Positions 52,796-63,800 of a DNA stretch of 64,000 nucleotides are shown piece by piece. Numbering within the stretch: position 1 is the stretch's first letter; the number at the start of each line of letters is the position of its first letter. This DNA is from Fulvia fulva (taxonomy: Eukaryota; Ascomycota; Dothideomycetes; Mycosphaerellales; Mycosphaerellaceae): positions 1,240,001 through 1,304,000 of the forward strand of contig NC_063012.1 of the NCBI RefSeq assembly GCF_020509005.1. The letters run 5' to 3'. The position numbers were made by a program, and so were the translations under genes. Under the pieces are notes generated by a model. That model was not told the origin of the DNA. It searched no databases and saw only the letters and a program-made list of their open reading frames with translations.

Positions 52796-54106
52796 ATGTT
52801 GGCGAGCAACTCCTTCACCATCAAGGCAATTGCCTTTGGAGCCTTGGCTCTGACTGCCTCGGCCGCCGTCCCAACCGACAACAAGCTCTGGAAAGTCCCC
52901 GCTCGAATAGAAGGCGATTCTCTGGAACTCGCATGGCAACAGCTCCCTGTCAAATCGGTGAAGGTTGACACCGCTTGGCACGATGGACGGACGTTCTCCT
53001 ACTACCCCTTCATCTACAATTTCGGCGGCACTTTGTACCTTCTCTTCTCGGCCAGCGCAAAAGACATCGATGGCATGGGCCAGGAGGTGCGAATCTCTTC
53101 CAGCAACGATGCGGGTATTACGTGGAGCAAGCCAGAGGTTGCTTTCCCTGCAGCGCTCCTGCCAAACCAGACAACTGTGAAAAACTCGAAGTACTACTGC
53201 GATGGAGGTATCCCACAACGTGCTTTGCAGCCATTGACCATCACGTCCCTGCCAGGCGGTTCATTCCAAGTCTTCGCCGTGGCGCAATCGAGCGACAACA
53301 TCTGCCCCGGCTATTTCCAGTCAGCTGGCCGTATTGCTCGCGAGCTTAACGTCCACGGGTCCGGGACCGGGTTGTTCATGGGCGACCCATGCTGGATCGA
53401 GACGAACGACTACACCGGCGCTCACGAATGGGCGGAGACTGTCTATGGAACTCAGTATGGAATGAAAGTATGCGAGCAAAAGGATGTCATCAACACGGCT
53501 GTGAACGAACCAGACAGCCTCGGCCCAGTGGCTACACAGCTCTTCAATTCGCCAATCATCGCTAGTGATGGCCAGCACAATGTCACCTATCCCACCAAAG
53601 CAGTCTGGCACAATTCTCCAGATGGTAGTGGTTACTGGCAACGATTCTGGCAAGACGCTTCTGTCAGGAACAACACCGGCTCCGCTTGGGTAGAGTACAG
53701 TACAGACCGGGACGGCAAGAACTGGTTCCCAGCCACAGACTCTGGTAGCCAAATCCATGAGACCAACATCTACCAGGAGGGAGAAAAGGCTCACTTCGGA
53801 GCCTTCGAAAGCACGGAACAACTTCGCTACTATGTATCGAATGGCGGCATGACCAAGGCCTTGGACCAGGAACTCCTGACCATTGCGACGTCGCGAGGTG
53901 ACGACCCGGCGTTCCACAAGATCGGCATTGTGCGTGGAGGCAATGCGGGCAAGAAAGTTGCCAGAGGTACACGAGGTCTTGCTCCGGGAGTCCCCGGGTT
54001 TTATTGGCCGTCCGCCGCTGAGGTTGGTGACAAGCTTGCTATTGCCTACAGTGAGAACAGGCAGGTCATTTGGGTCAGTGTGATCGAGGAGGCGAAGCTT
54101 CCGTAA
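52796..54106 (+). CDS. Secreted sialidase-fold (BNR/Asp-box) protein, probable glycosidase-like
   Basis: A single-exon gene of 436 residues. Residues 1-23 form a signal peptide ending SAAVP. An exact Asp-box S-x-D-x-G-x-T-W occurs as SNDAGITW at about residue 105, and a looser one as STDRDGKNW at about 302. Repeated beta-strand patterns with aromatic turns (YYPFIYNFGGTLYLLFS, TSLPGGSFQVFAVAQ, KLAIAYSENRQVIWVSV) suit a beta-propeller. Six Cys residues suit an extracellular protein. Several catalytic sialidase residues could not be confirmed, so binding or another glycosidase activity is possible. It stands first after the transposon island, and a MITE begins 18 bp after its stop codon. Confidence 0.7.
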   Translation: MLASNSFTIKAIAFGALALTASAAVPTDNKLWKVPARIEGDSLELAWQQLPVKSVKVDTAWHDGRTFSYYPFIYNFGGTLYLLFSASAKDIDGMGQEVRISSSNDAGITWSKPEVAFPAALLPNQTTVKNSKYYCDGGIPQRALQPLTITSLPGGSFQVFAVAQSSDNICPGYFQSAGRIARELNVHGSGTGLFMGDPCWIETNDYTGAHEWAETVYGTQYGMKVCEQKDVINTAVNEPDSLGPVATQLFNSPIIASDGQHNVTYPTKAVWHNSPDGSGYWQRFWQDASVRNNTGSAWVEYSTDRDGKNWFPATDSGSQIHETNIYQEGEKAHFGAFESTEQLRYYVSNGGMTKALDQELLTIATSRGDDPAFHKIGIVRGGNAGKKVARGTRGLAPGVPGFYWPSAAEVGDKLAIAYSENRQVIWVSVIEEAKLP

Positions 54107-54124
54107 AGATAGTGAAGCAGACCA

Positions 54125-54352
54125 AGGGTTCTTCACAAAAAAGGTAGTCGCTGCGCTTCCAGCAGCGACAATGATCAGAACCTGTACGAACTGATCCGGG
54201 CACCGTCGGACTAAGCAATTTCGTCGAGAGGCGCGTTGTGCAGCGCTTCCGCTTCTACTTTTGCAGCGATTGCTACGCTACGAGAGTACTGTCGTAGCTA
54301 CCGAAAAAGCTGACTCTGTAGTTGTACAAGCGGCCACATGATGAGAAGCATG
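54125..54352 (-). mobile_element. MITE-like element, subtype B, copy 2 (degenerate)
   Basis: The left end AGGGTTCTTCACAAAAAAGG follows the subtype B terminal pattern; the right end (GCGGCCACATGATGAG) is worn. The interior aligns with 54,565-54,836 (for example GAGCACCGTCGG versus GGGCACCGTCGG, followed by CTAAG). It begins 18 bp after the Asp-box gene's stop, so it may be transcribed in that gene's 3' end. Strand is given relative to copy 1. Confidence 0.7.
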
Positions 54353-54564
54353 CTAGTCTGCATCATGACTGCCATCATCATGACCTGACATGTACGCGAT
54401 CCCCCTCCGAGGGCCCATAGCACAAATTCTGAATACGAAGACCCAGTAGCAGGCACCCAGTGCCTGGAGATCCATGAGGCTTAGTGCAAGGATGATGGAT
54501 ATAGCCAAATCCATTGTTCTCCATCTCAGTCCCCAAACTTATGTAACAGACCGGGCCCTCCGAA

Positions 54565-54836
54565 GGCTCCTGACAAAAGAGGTGGCCGCCGTGCTTCGAA
54601 GTGCGATAGTCATTAGAGCCTCTACAAAACGCTCCGAGCACCGTCGGCCTAAGTAATGTTGCAGAGAGATGCGCGTCGTGCAACGTTTCCGCTCAAGTGA
54701 TGTTATGGAGAGATACGTTTCGTGCAACGCTTCCGCTTCGACGTTTATAGCAGTCGCTACGCCGCGGTAGAATCGTCGTCGTTAACAAAAGATCCCTCTG
54801 CAGTTGTGCAAGCGGCCACCTCTTTTGTCAGGAGCC
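54565..54836 (-). mobile_element. MITE-like element, subtype B, copy 3 (near-perfect terminal inverted repeats)
   Basis: The left end GGCTCCTGACAAAAGAGGTG and the right complement GGCTCCTGACAAAAGAGGTG agree over at least 25 bases. It is 272 bp and non-coding. An internal duplication (GTTTCCGCT / GCTTCCGCT with GAGAGATGCG / GAGAGATACG) explains its greater length than copy 1, to which it is inverted. Confidence 0.9.
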
Positions 54837-56167
54837 CTTGTACGTGCTCCGCACACTCGTGCTACTCCAAGCCCCGCGGAGCAGACTTTCCAATGTTGAT
54901 CTTTGGACACACGCTTCATCAGCATACAAGGCTGTAGTGCCGGCGAACTGTGCGGCGAGCGGGCAGCAATCCTGCGGCCAGAATTATTTGATATTCGGCA
55001 TTCGCCGCCTTTGGCTGCAGCCGCGCCAAGCATACCTTACCGTCCCCGACCTCGTGTAGCATCCTCGTGGCGTTCACTACACCCTTGGCCCATGCCTTCA
55101 GCCATAATAACGATGGCTCGTCCCATGTGATTTAGCCAAGAAAACCATGTGGACTGCTCAAAGCTAAGCCCAGGAAACCAACAACACACTTGCTCTTAGC
55201 AGTAAGCAAGACGGTGATCTTACACACTGCAAGTTGTGAGTAACTGCTAATAAATCAAATAAGGCGGCCCAGGACATGATGGAGCTAAGCATCGTGGAGT
55301 ATATTCCGTGGACTGGCAGGGACGAAACACAATCAGAAAAACAGATGCCCTGGAGGGCGGGCACAGCGAGACCTCTTTTACGATATACACTATGTCACGA
55401 TCATTGATCTCAGTGCATCGTCGTTATGGAGCGATGCAATGTCCTGGCAGACACCGCTTCGAAATTCTAAGTTCTACTGTAGACACAGCTGCGGTAAGCT
55501 CAGGTACTCAGCACCTGCGTGGTCTCAGCTTTCACGCTATACCGCAAGCGGACGCGAAGCTGCACCTACGCTGTGGAAGCCTGGACTTGTTCCTATTGGG
55601 CGACGAAGCGAGGTGGCTCTGATTGGCTGAGACCACAGCTGCGGACGTGCGCTCGAAGGATTGCCACGCATTCACTAGGGCAGTCCGGCCAACATGAGAC
55701 TGGTCCACAATACCAGGTCCACGTTACCTTCAGGCGACTCAACTACGCTGCATCAGGAACGTAGTAAACTGTCGCGACTCGCCGATCAACCAGACAAGCT
55801 GCGGCCATTGGAGTCGCGATCTCTCGAGGACCCGGGACGACCGCACGAACATGCTCGCTGTCCCCATTCGAGACTGGCATGGCGCCGTTGACGCGAAAGA
55901 TCCAACACGTTCACCCATGCAGCCAAGGCAACAACGTCAAGTCCAGCATCAATGCGTTCGCGGGGCCTCGTAGACATCAAAGGACAGGCCAGGAGATGGA
56001 ACGATACGATCGATGATCGAAGTGTGGTGAAGCACCGCAAGACGGTATAAGAACACCTTCGCGGCCCTCAGTGTACCACTCATCCTCACAATCATCACAT
56101 TTCCAACACCAAGAAGCCCCAGCCACACTCAAAGCCGCAAATCCGAGCTCACAACGCCTCCGCGACC
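54837..56167. other. Intergenic, no gene seen
   Basis: Only short ORFs in several frames. The last 100 bases before 56,168 are rich in CA and CC (CATCCTCACAATCATCACAT), typical of a fungal 5' leader. Confidence 0.45.
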
Positions 56168-57194
56168 ATGAAGACCAACAACTCCGTCCTCTTCGGGCTC
56201 ATTGCCTCAGCCAGCACTGCAGTGGCCCAGATCGTTAACTGCGATGGAAATCAGTCTCCAGACTGGGATGATTGTACGCAACCCACTGCCACCATCCAGT
56301 GCCACGGAGATGAAGCCGCTAATTGAACCACAGGTGACACCATCTTCTCAATCAACAGGCCCTTGGTTGAGGAGATTCCATCATTCTACCCAGACTGCAC
56401 CGCGTACCCCGTCCCAGCTGGCGTAGATCCAGACACTCTGAACTGTCAAGTCCGCTGGTGCCCTACCAGCGCGGAGAGTCGCACTTCCTACAGCAGCACT
56501 GGCGGAGACTACAATCTTATCAGCATCAACTGTAAGCCAGCTGGCGGAGGAGCCGATGGTATCCGTGACACCTACAGGCTCGAGGTCACCAACAACCCAG
56601 CATACGAGCCATCGTCGAAGCGTAAAGGCCGCCGGGCCCTTGCCGAGGCTGTCAAGGACAAGCGACAGGCTGAGAGTGTGAGTCTAGCTGTAATCGTGAC
56701 TTTTCCATCGGCATGCTAACAAGTCTGTTCCAGGACACTGGCTTCACCCTGGTGACCTCATCACGCAGCGTCGAAAGAGACGGCTTCCAAATCACCGGCG
56801 GTCTCACCGCCGGCTCCATGTACACGGTCCAACAGACCGACGGGAAGTCCACCAGCACCACCGTCAGCGCCAGCGTCGGTGCCGGCTTTTTTGAGTTCTT
56901 TTCTGCTTCCGTCGGCACTGAAGTTACGTCGGAGACGTCGCAGGAAAACACTGTTGGCATTACCGTCAACATCCCTTGCGATTCAGACCAGCGTGGCCAG
57001 GTCTTCTGGTACCCATTGTACGACGTGTAAGTTACTTACCCTGGCTAGCACAGAAAGGTGCGGACCATAGTAGATACTGATGACCGGATAGATACAGCGG
57101 CTTCACTACTCCATCCAACACCAATGTGGAGGTTGTTGTCCCACAGCAGAACGATGTCAGCGCCTCGAACTACAGAGTCAAGTGCATCAACTGA
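56168..57194 (+). CDS. Secreted beta-rich protein with Kex2-like processing site; family not recognised
   Basis: Proposed exons 56,168-56,273, 56,334-56,677, 56,734-57,026 and 57,092-57,194 give 281 residues; all introns are GT-AG (60, 56 and 65 bp; GCTAAC branch site in the second) and keep frame. Signal peptide about 1-20 (VLFGLIASASTAVA). The N-terminal half (21-146) contains several Cys and ends in dibasic sites (SSKRKGRRALAEA; VKDKR before Q147), so a Kex2 cut into two chains is plausible. The C-terminal part has long alternating Ser/Thr-hydrophobic strands (STSTTVSASVGAGFFEFF, VGTEVTSETSQENTVGI) then CDSDQRGQVFWYPLYDVYSG and a final Cys. The alternating pattern recalls the insertion hairpin of aerolysin-type beta-pore proteins, but that is shape only. 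It may be an effector-like or wall-acting protein. Confidence 0.75.
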
Positions 57195-58726
57195 GCGGTC
57201 GAACAACTGTTGCGACCACAGAAAGTGAGCAAGCAGACTGGGAGCGTGAAAGAGGGTTATTGGAGAGGTGGGAGGGGAGCATATGGAATCGTGGCTGAAG
57301 CGTACAGTGGATCTTGTCTGTCATTTACTCTATAGCTTACAGGTCACATAAACAAACTTGTGCGATCGATATTTTGGTTCGTCATGTCTCTGCAATACCT
57401 GAACGAGCTGCGTCCAAAGGCTGCACACTAACCAGCAGCCTGCCTAAGCAAAGGCTCACGTCTCTTGCTCACTGCAACAGCAAACCCGTAGCACAGCTGC
57501 TGCTACTGAGGTGGAAGCGTTGTGACGCGCAGCTCGCTCCCACTGCACTTGTGCATTCGAGGGTACTCGGACGGCTTCAGGAGTATTGAGATCAGTGCTA
57601 CGAGCATTCCTCCTCTTTCATCGAAGCCCTTCTTCAAAAGAGACGACGATCGACAATAGACCCAGCTTCACAATCAGGACTCTGGTCAAGACCGTTGGCA
57701 TCTTGCGCTTCTAAACACATCAAAGCAACACAATAGCAAGCAGCTTTTCAATGCATATAAAATATCGGCCCTCAAACCAAGAGACGAAGTCAGCCAGCCG
57801 CCAATCCTGAATCCCTTCCAGCCTAGATCCATCCAACAGCATGCATGCTTCAAAATCCTAGCACCACTACCTGCATCGGCACCTGCAACAAAACAATAAG
57901 CTCCAGGCAATGTCTGATGCGTACCGTACCTATCCGCTGTCAAAGTACCTGCACGACGCACGAGCGCACCGCCGCAGCCCTACCGTACCAATCACAACTC
58001 CACAAGTAAACTTCACGCATGCATTCAGGTGTGGTTCAGACACGTCAGTCGAGCACACCACCATTTCAATTGCCCACAACCCCTCAACAGACGTCCGGAC
58101 AACTCATCACTAAAGCATAAGAGACACCGCCTCCGCTCCCTCACCCTCACCCACAAAAGAAGAACCCGAAGCCAGTCGTTCGCCGTTTGGTCTAATATCT
58201 GTTTTGTTTCGTATACCGACTCGATCTCACTACTTCTCAAATATCTCATACCCATTGTGAAAACGCAACGCACGCGCATTCGCAGAGCAGGGGTATGCAA
58301 AAGAACCAGAAAACAAAAAAGCAGCATCGAAAGCAATCTGGGGTATCGTCACCGGCAATTCCAACCGTCCCGCCATGCTATTAATGCCTTTCCGAAATAC
58401 GCAGAGGATGCAACGCGAAAAGGCAAAATGCAGCTTCGAGCCTTTGACGCCAAATCAAGAAGAAGGAAACCCGACTAGAGCCAACCGAAAGACCATTCTG
58501 CGCGTTGTGGAGAGAGGTGGTGTAGGCAAGACAGCGGGCGGTCGAGGGTATGTGATGCTGTTGCTGTCAGTGGTGGTAAGATGATGTTGATGATGGTGGT
58601 GAGTGGCTGTTGCAGACACTGACTGACTGTATAATGTCATCGCGATGTGTGCAGACGCCAACGCCGTGCCATGGTAATGATGCTGAACCAAGGATCTACA
58701 AGAATTGCGAAAGGATGCGATTGCTA
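57195..58726. other. Intergenic between converging genes
   Basis: The 3' flanks of the secreted-protein gene and the Rsc7-like gene. ORFs up to 185 residues overlap here but lack recognisable features. Confidence 0.45.
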
Positions 58727-60804
58727 TCATTGCTGACCGCCGTAGTACTGAGACATATTTCCAGAGGCGGGGTTGTACATTCCAGGTTGCTGACCAGCAC
58801 CGGACTGCATACCCATGCTGTATTGCTGTTGGCCCGGGCCTGGCTGATACATGCTTCGGTTCATGCCGGCGTACGCTCCCATCTGGCCCAATTGTGAATA
58901 CCCCATACCCGGCTGGCCAGGCATCTGCGGTGGAGGCATCTGGGAGTGCTGTTGCTGGCCGTACCCGTGAGACTGCGATAGAGGTGATGGCTGGGGTTGT
59001 GGAGGTGGCCACATTTGGTTCTGAGGATAGCCGCCGTATGATGGAGTCTGTCGATGACCAGCTGCTGCACCCATGCTCATGGAAGGCGAGCCTTGGTGCA
59101 TTTGACTGGGTGGCATCATCTGCCTTGCTTGTACTGGCGAAGTCATCTGGTTCGTCTGACCGGAATACCCTGCGTATGTGGGCGGAATCATTTGCGATCC
59201 GGCATGCGACATCGAGTCGGATCCCCGGTGCTGGCCACCCACACCTGCCACGGTTTGTTGTGCCTGTAATGTCGGTGGCGCAACAGCATCAGCCTGCGTG
59301 GTCTGAGGCTCAGTCACAGGCTGTTCGTGGGGTCGTCGCCAGTAGTCGTCCAGGTATCCAGCACGATGAGCACGAGTCTGGCCAAGCTGCTTGTTGTATT
59401 CCGCGGCCTGTCCCGCCTGGGTCAATATATCAGTGGCACTGCTTTGCTGGATCCTGTCTGTGTAAGCCGGTCCAGCGATCTCCTGCCTGGGACGAATGCT
59501 ACCGCCTAGATTGCTGGCTCGCAGCTCATCGCTAGGCAGATGAATCATGGGAAGAGGCGCAAGTGATACGGGACCCATGCCAGGCGGTTGGCCATCGAAT
59601 GTGCCGTCATTGTTGTAGATGATCTGGCCTTGTGGTAAAGCAGTCAAGGAGTTGGCTTGACTGGCTTGAGCAGCCTGCAATTCGCGTTGTTTCGCGGCTC
59701 CAGGTCGTTTTTCGCCAGCGGCATCCTCTTCTGTGAAGCCCTGTTTCCTAGCTTTGGCTTCCCAATAGTCATCACGCACTCGTCTCCCACCCTCTATGAG
59801 ACGGCTGCCAAACTGTCGGAACATGGAGCGTGCGGTTACGATAGCTATTTGTCGCGACCGGTAAGAATATGGTAATATATCCTGGTAGATCAGGTTGTCC
59901 TTCTCCGTTTGGTTCGCAATGATTTTGTACAAAGACCTGTTCTTGTTAAACAGCAGGTATGAGTCGCGATATCCTAGTACGCGAGCACATTCTGTGGCAA
60001 GCATGAAGAGCTTCTCGCCACGGTTCGGCACCTGAAACGTTCTACATTTGAACTTGCGGTTACCCAGGGCATGGCCATCAGCGGAAACTTTGGTTTCGCC
60101 ATCAGGATCTATCTCACGGGGTTGATATTCGTCTCCTTCCGGATTCAGCTGGTCAGTGGTGTGGTCCCGGACGGTAGGTAACGCCTTGACCACAGGCGGT
60201 TTCGTGGCAGAACCTGGAGTAGATCGTGCAGGTGATGCTTGTGATGGCGATGCGTGAGGGAGTGATGATGTTCTGGTGTGGGGCGTCTGTACCGGGTGGT
60301 GCGCCATGGACATGGACATGTTTGAGGAAGGCACGGGGCTCTCTTCTGCCTTCAGCTTCTTCGACTTGGTCTTGGCGTCATCTGATTGCAAGACGTCAGC
60401 ATATGTTTGGACGATACTCCATCACGACCCGTGACAATAGTCACCATCATCCTATGAGGTGGCGACCAGTATCTCCTACGCCATGTATCTCCACATCTTC
60501 ACAAGTACATACCACCTATGGGGTCCTGCCCAATGCCGCCGTTAGCGCTTGGCGAGCGACTGCGTTTGATGCCGCGCGGGCTCGGTTGGGAGAGCAGGTT
60601 GGGCGCGATGGTGGATGCTATATGGCACGATGGAGTGTCAGCGGTGGGTATAGAGTAGACATGCGGTGCTATGGTGGGTGCGGCGACGGCGTGTGGGTTG
60701 TCGCATGCAGCGTTTGCGGACGCGTCGCACGGCAGCGACCGGTGGAGGAAGTGCTTACCAGGCGCATTCAGAGCAGCTGGATTGATGGTGCCCGATTCTT
60801 CCAT
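58727..60804 (-). CDS. Rsc7/Swp82-type subunit of an RSC/SWI-SNF chromatin-remodelling complex
   Basis: Minus-strand exons 60,804-60,513 and 60,381-58,727, with a 131-bp intron (GTATGT...ATCAG) that joins GIGQDPIG to DDAKTKSKK; 648 residues if exon 1 is continuous. A further in-frame intron 60,758-60,618 (GTAAGC...CTGAC...ATAG, 141 bp) is likely because the sequence between has no conserved look; removal would give 601 residues. The conserved domain (CRC subunit family) spans ALGNRKFKCRTFQVPNRGEK, ATECARVLGYRDSYLLFNK, NLIYQDILPYSYRSRQIAIV and SRLIEGGRRVRDDYWEAKAR. The C-terminal half is Gln/Pro/Met/Gly-rich. In yeast this family is an accessory nuclear subunit of RSC (Rsc7) or SWI/SNF (Swp82). 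The start MEESGTINPAALNAP was chosen over two upstream Met codons. Confidence 0.85.
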
Positions 60805-63800
60805 GACACCACGGTGTAATGTAGGCAACGCTTCTGAGCTTCGATGCGACACGGCCAGCATCACATCCCGCTACCTGGCATGAGTTGCGCGCTGTGGCCG
60901 TCTGCTGCCCGTCGCACAGATATCGCGCTGTCGCGGATTAATGTCTCGAGCTGCACGCCGGTGGCGGTGAGGGATGGAGTTGCTCGGGATGCGGGTGCCT
61001 CAATGGCATGGGTTGTCGCGGTGCTGTACTGTGCTGCAGTCCGGCGGCGTGGTGGTTTGGGCGGTAGTGATGCACTGCTAGTATGCTAATGAATGCTTCG
61101 CGTGCTGGATGTGGAGACCAGCTCGCTGCGCTCCGTCCCTTGTTCGCGCTTCGCCGAACCTCGCGATCGTGCAGCGCAGATAAGCTTGCGGTTATGCTGG
61201 AGAACCCTGGGGCAGCGACGGCGACGACCGGGATCGCTGTATCTGAGGTGTGCGCGGTGCTCACCAAGCACCGGTAACGATGTAGTCGTCAAGCAAGGTC
61301 GAGTCCTGACGCTGAGGATCGATGCGCCGAGAGAGCGGCCTGTGGCACAAGCCCTGCAGGCGAGGATGACGAAAGAAGGAGCGGCTAGCGGGGCTGTTAG
61401 CACACCAAAACCAAAACCGACTCGCGCGCCCACGCAACAGAGGCAGAGTCAGCTTTCTCCCTCGCGGCCACCACCTCCGGGACACAGTCAGAACGATCTG
61501 GCCGTCATGCGCCGGGCACCAGATATAATCGTCTCTGCCTCTGTCGCAGACGCCGATACGACACTCCTGTCTTCGCGGGCTCCAGGCGTCAGAAGACTGC
61601 TGTGCCGAACGTTACACGCTCCTCTTGCCAGCGCGCTGGTGGACGCAAGGGATAGTGATATCGGCCTGCTTCGGGCTCGCCAGATACCGGGCCAGCAACA
61701 CGGATTTGGTTGCGTGATGGCGACCAGACTCTGACTCTCCCGGTGTACTGGTCGCGGCGGCGAGGGGGGAGCTGCTGCTGGAATCTGTCTGTGTACAGTG
61801 TACTCACCTGTTGACGGCTCGCCAAGGCACGACTCTGCTGAGTCGGTGTGTCTCGAACAGAGTGTTCGTAGATGTCCTGATAGATTCTTGCTGTCTGATT
61901 CGCCGTTCAATGGAACGCTGTCCACGGACGCGGTAGCGACCAGAGGGGAGTACTGCAGTGTGCAGTAAAGACCCTCTTGCGTGCAGACGGTCTCCGCTGT
62001 TGGCTGCTTGCAATGGATCAAAGTCGACCTCACGTCCTGACTGGTCCAAGAGTGTGTTTGGTTATTGTCAGCGGTGTCTCTTCCCGCCGAACGATGATCG
62101 ACGCGGGCTCAGCCGCACTGCCAACGGGCGATCTTGAGGCAGGAAACCGTTGGTTGTTTGGTGCGCAAAAAGGACAAGTCGACCAACACGAATGCGCCCT
62201 CTGAATGGGCTGAGGAGCGGAAAGTAATGCACGCCTGCAGCAACACAATTTCCGACAGCGAATCGAGCTGATGGCAGGGTGGAGAGGGTGGCTTTTACAT
62301 AGCGTGCTACAGTCATCTACTTGTCCTCGCAAGCCTTTCTATCCCACTCCAACATCGCGATCTTTTGGTCTAGCGCGAGCGGGCTACGCATGCGGCAGCA
62401 TGATTGCTTGCATATCGAACTAAGAGAGGCGATCGTGCGGACTCATGGCATAGCGCTCCTACGCAAACCCTTGCCGCCGCCGCAGTCGCGTATCCTCCCC
62501 TTCGAGCTCTCTGCTCGCTCAGCAACGACCCGAAACGTGCCTTGGCCGTATGTATGTACGGACTCCAAAGATATGCATCTGGTTCTCGGCCATACCGTAT
62601 TGTCGCAGTTAAGAGCTCCGCCAACCAGCTGCACCTGCACTATCGAAGCACTCTGCTGCAAGGATAAGATGTGGCGAATCAGCACCCTGGAAACCTTGAA
62701 CGAGGGGAGCTCTGCACGAGAGCTCTGCACCTCCCACGTCCTGCGATCCTACCTTGCGATTGACCATGGACATTCAGCCTGCTATGGCAACGCCCCAAAC
62801 CTCTTCTAGCCAACGCGAACAAAGCTTTACCACCTCGCATGACGTTGATACTGGCCGCCTGCATAGCTTTATGCAGATACCCGGTGTTAAGTCTCAAGAG
62901 AGATCGGCCGCACAGGATATCCCACGCGTTTGAGCTGCACGCCAATACTGCTCCGCATGAAGCTACTCGTGTTCAGCCATCATTGCCGCGTCGTACTTCG
63001 CACTTTACTTCGAACCATGAACGCTCTGGAGGCGCACAAGTTGGCATGGAACATACGTTATTGCTGAGGCTCAGCGGCGAGGCGGCGAGCCCGGCAGCTC
63101 TATTCCTGGTCGACAACCTTACCGTACACCACAGAGTACGAACAAGACGCCCGATACACGTTTGCAGTAGCGATTACATAATTGGTGCTTGCGAAGAGAG
63201 CACATGGTTGTTCGGGTAGCTGCTGCAGCTGCAGGCAGATGCACATGCAAATGACCAGTGGCGTAGCTGCAACGATCCGCTAGCACCTGCTTGATCGTCA
63301 GCTGGCCCCAGGCTGCTATCATATCTGCGGTCTCTGCCTCTGCGGCCCGGCGCAGGCAACCGGCCGCGGCCTAGCAGATGGTCAACCAAAGTCGATGACA
63401 ATGCACAGTATGAAACAGGCATGGTGACAACACGGAGGTTGATCACACGACAAACTCGGGGATCGGTAGGCATGCCGAGCCGTTGGGGTCGGGGCGATGT
63501 TCTGACTTGGTCGTTCGTGTATTGCGCAAGTCGCTGCATGTCAACAACGATGTCTCAGGTATGTTTGCGAGCTGGCTTGGGGGCTGAGATTGGTGACGTC
63601 TCCGAAAACAGGTCCCGCGTCTGATCATCTTGGAAGGGCAACAGCGAATGCATGAAGCTGATTGGCAGTCCTTGCTGATGACCCATGTCGGACCTTAGCT
63701 GTCGATCAAGCCCTGGCTCCGCTTCAGCTTGCATTGTCGTTGGTCTGACTTTCTTGGAGAGGTCATGGGCGGCAATACGATGAGCAGTGTCGATAGGCAA

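Noticed and set aside
54400..54564. A further small element with CCCTCCGAGGGCCC-like inverted ends between two MITEs
   Set aside because: The match is only about 14 bases with mismatches and is partly self-palindromic; no second copy was seen.
58455..59012. A 185-residue minus-strand ORF at the end of the Rsc7-like gene
   Set aside because: It overlaps the Gln/Pro-rich exon in another frame and has shadow-like composition.
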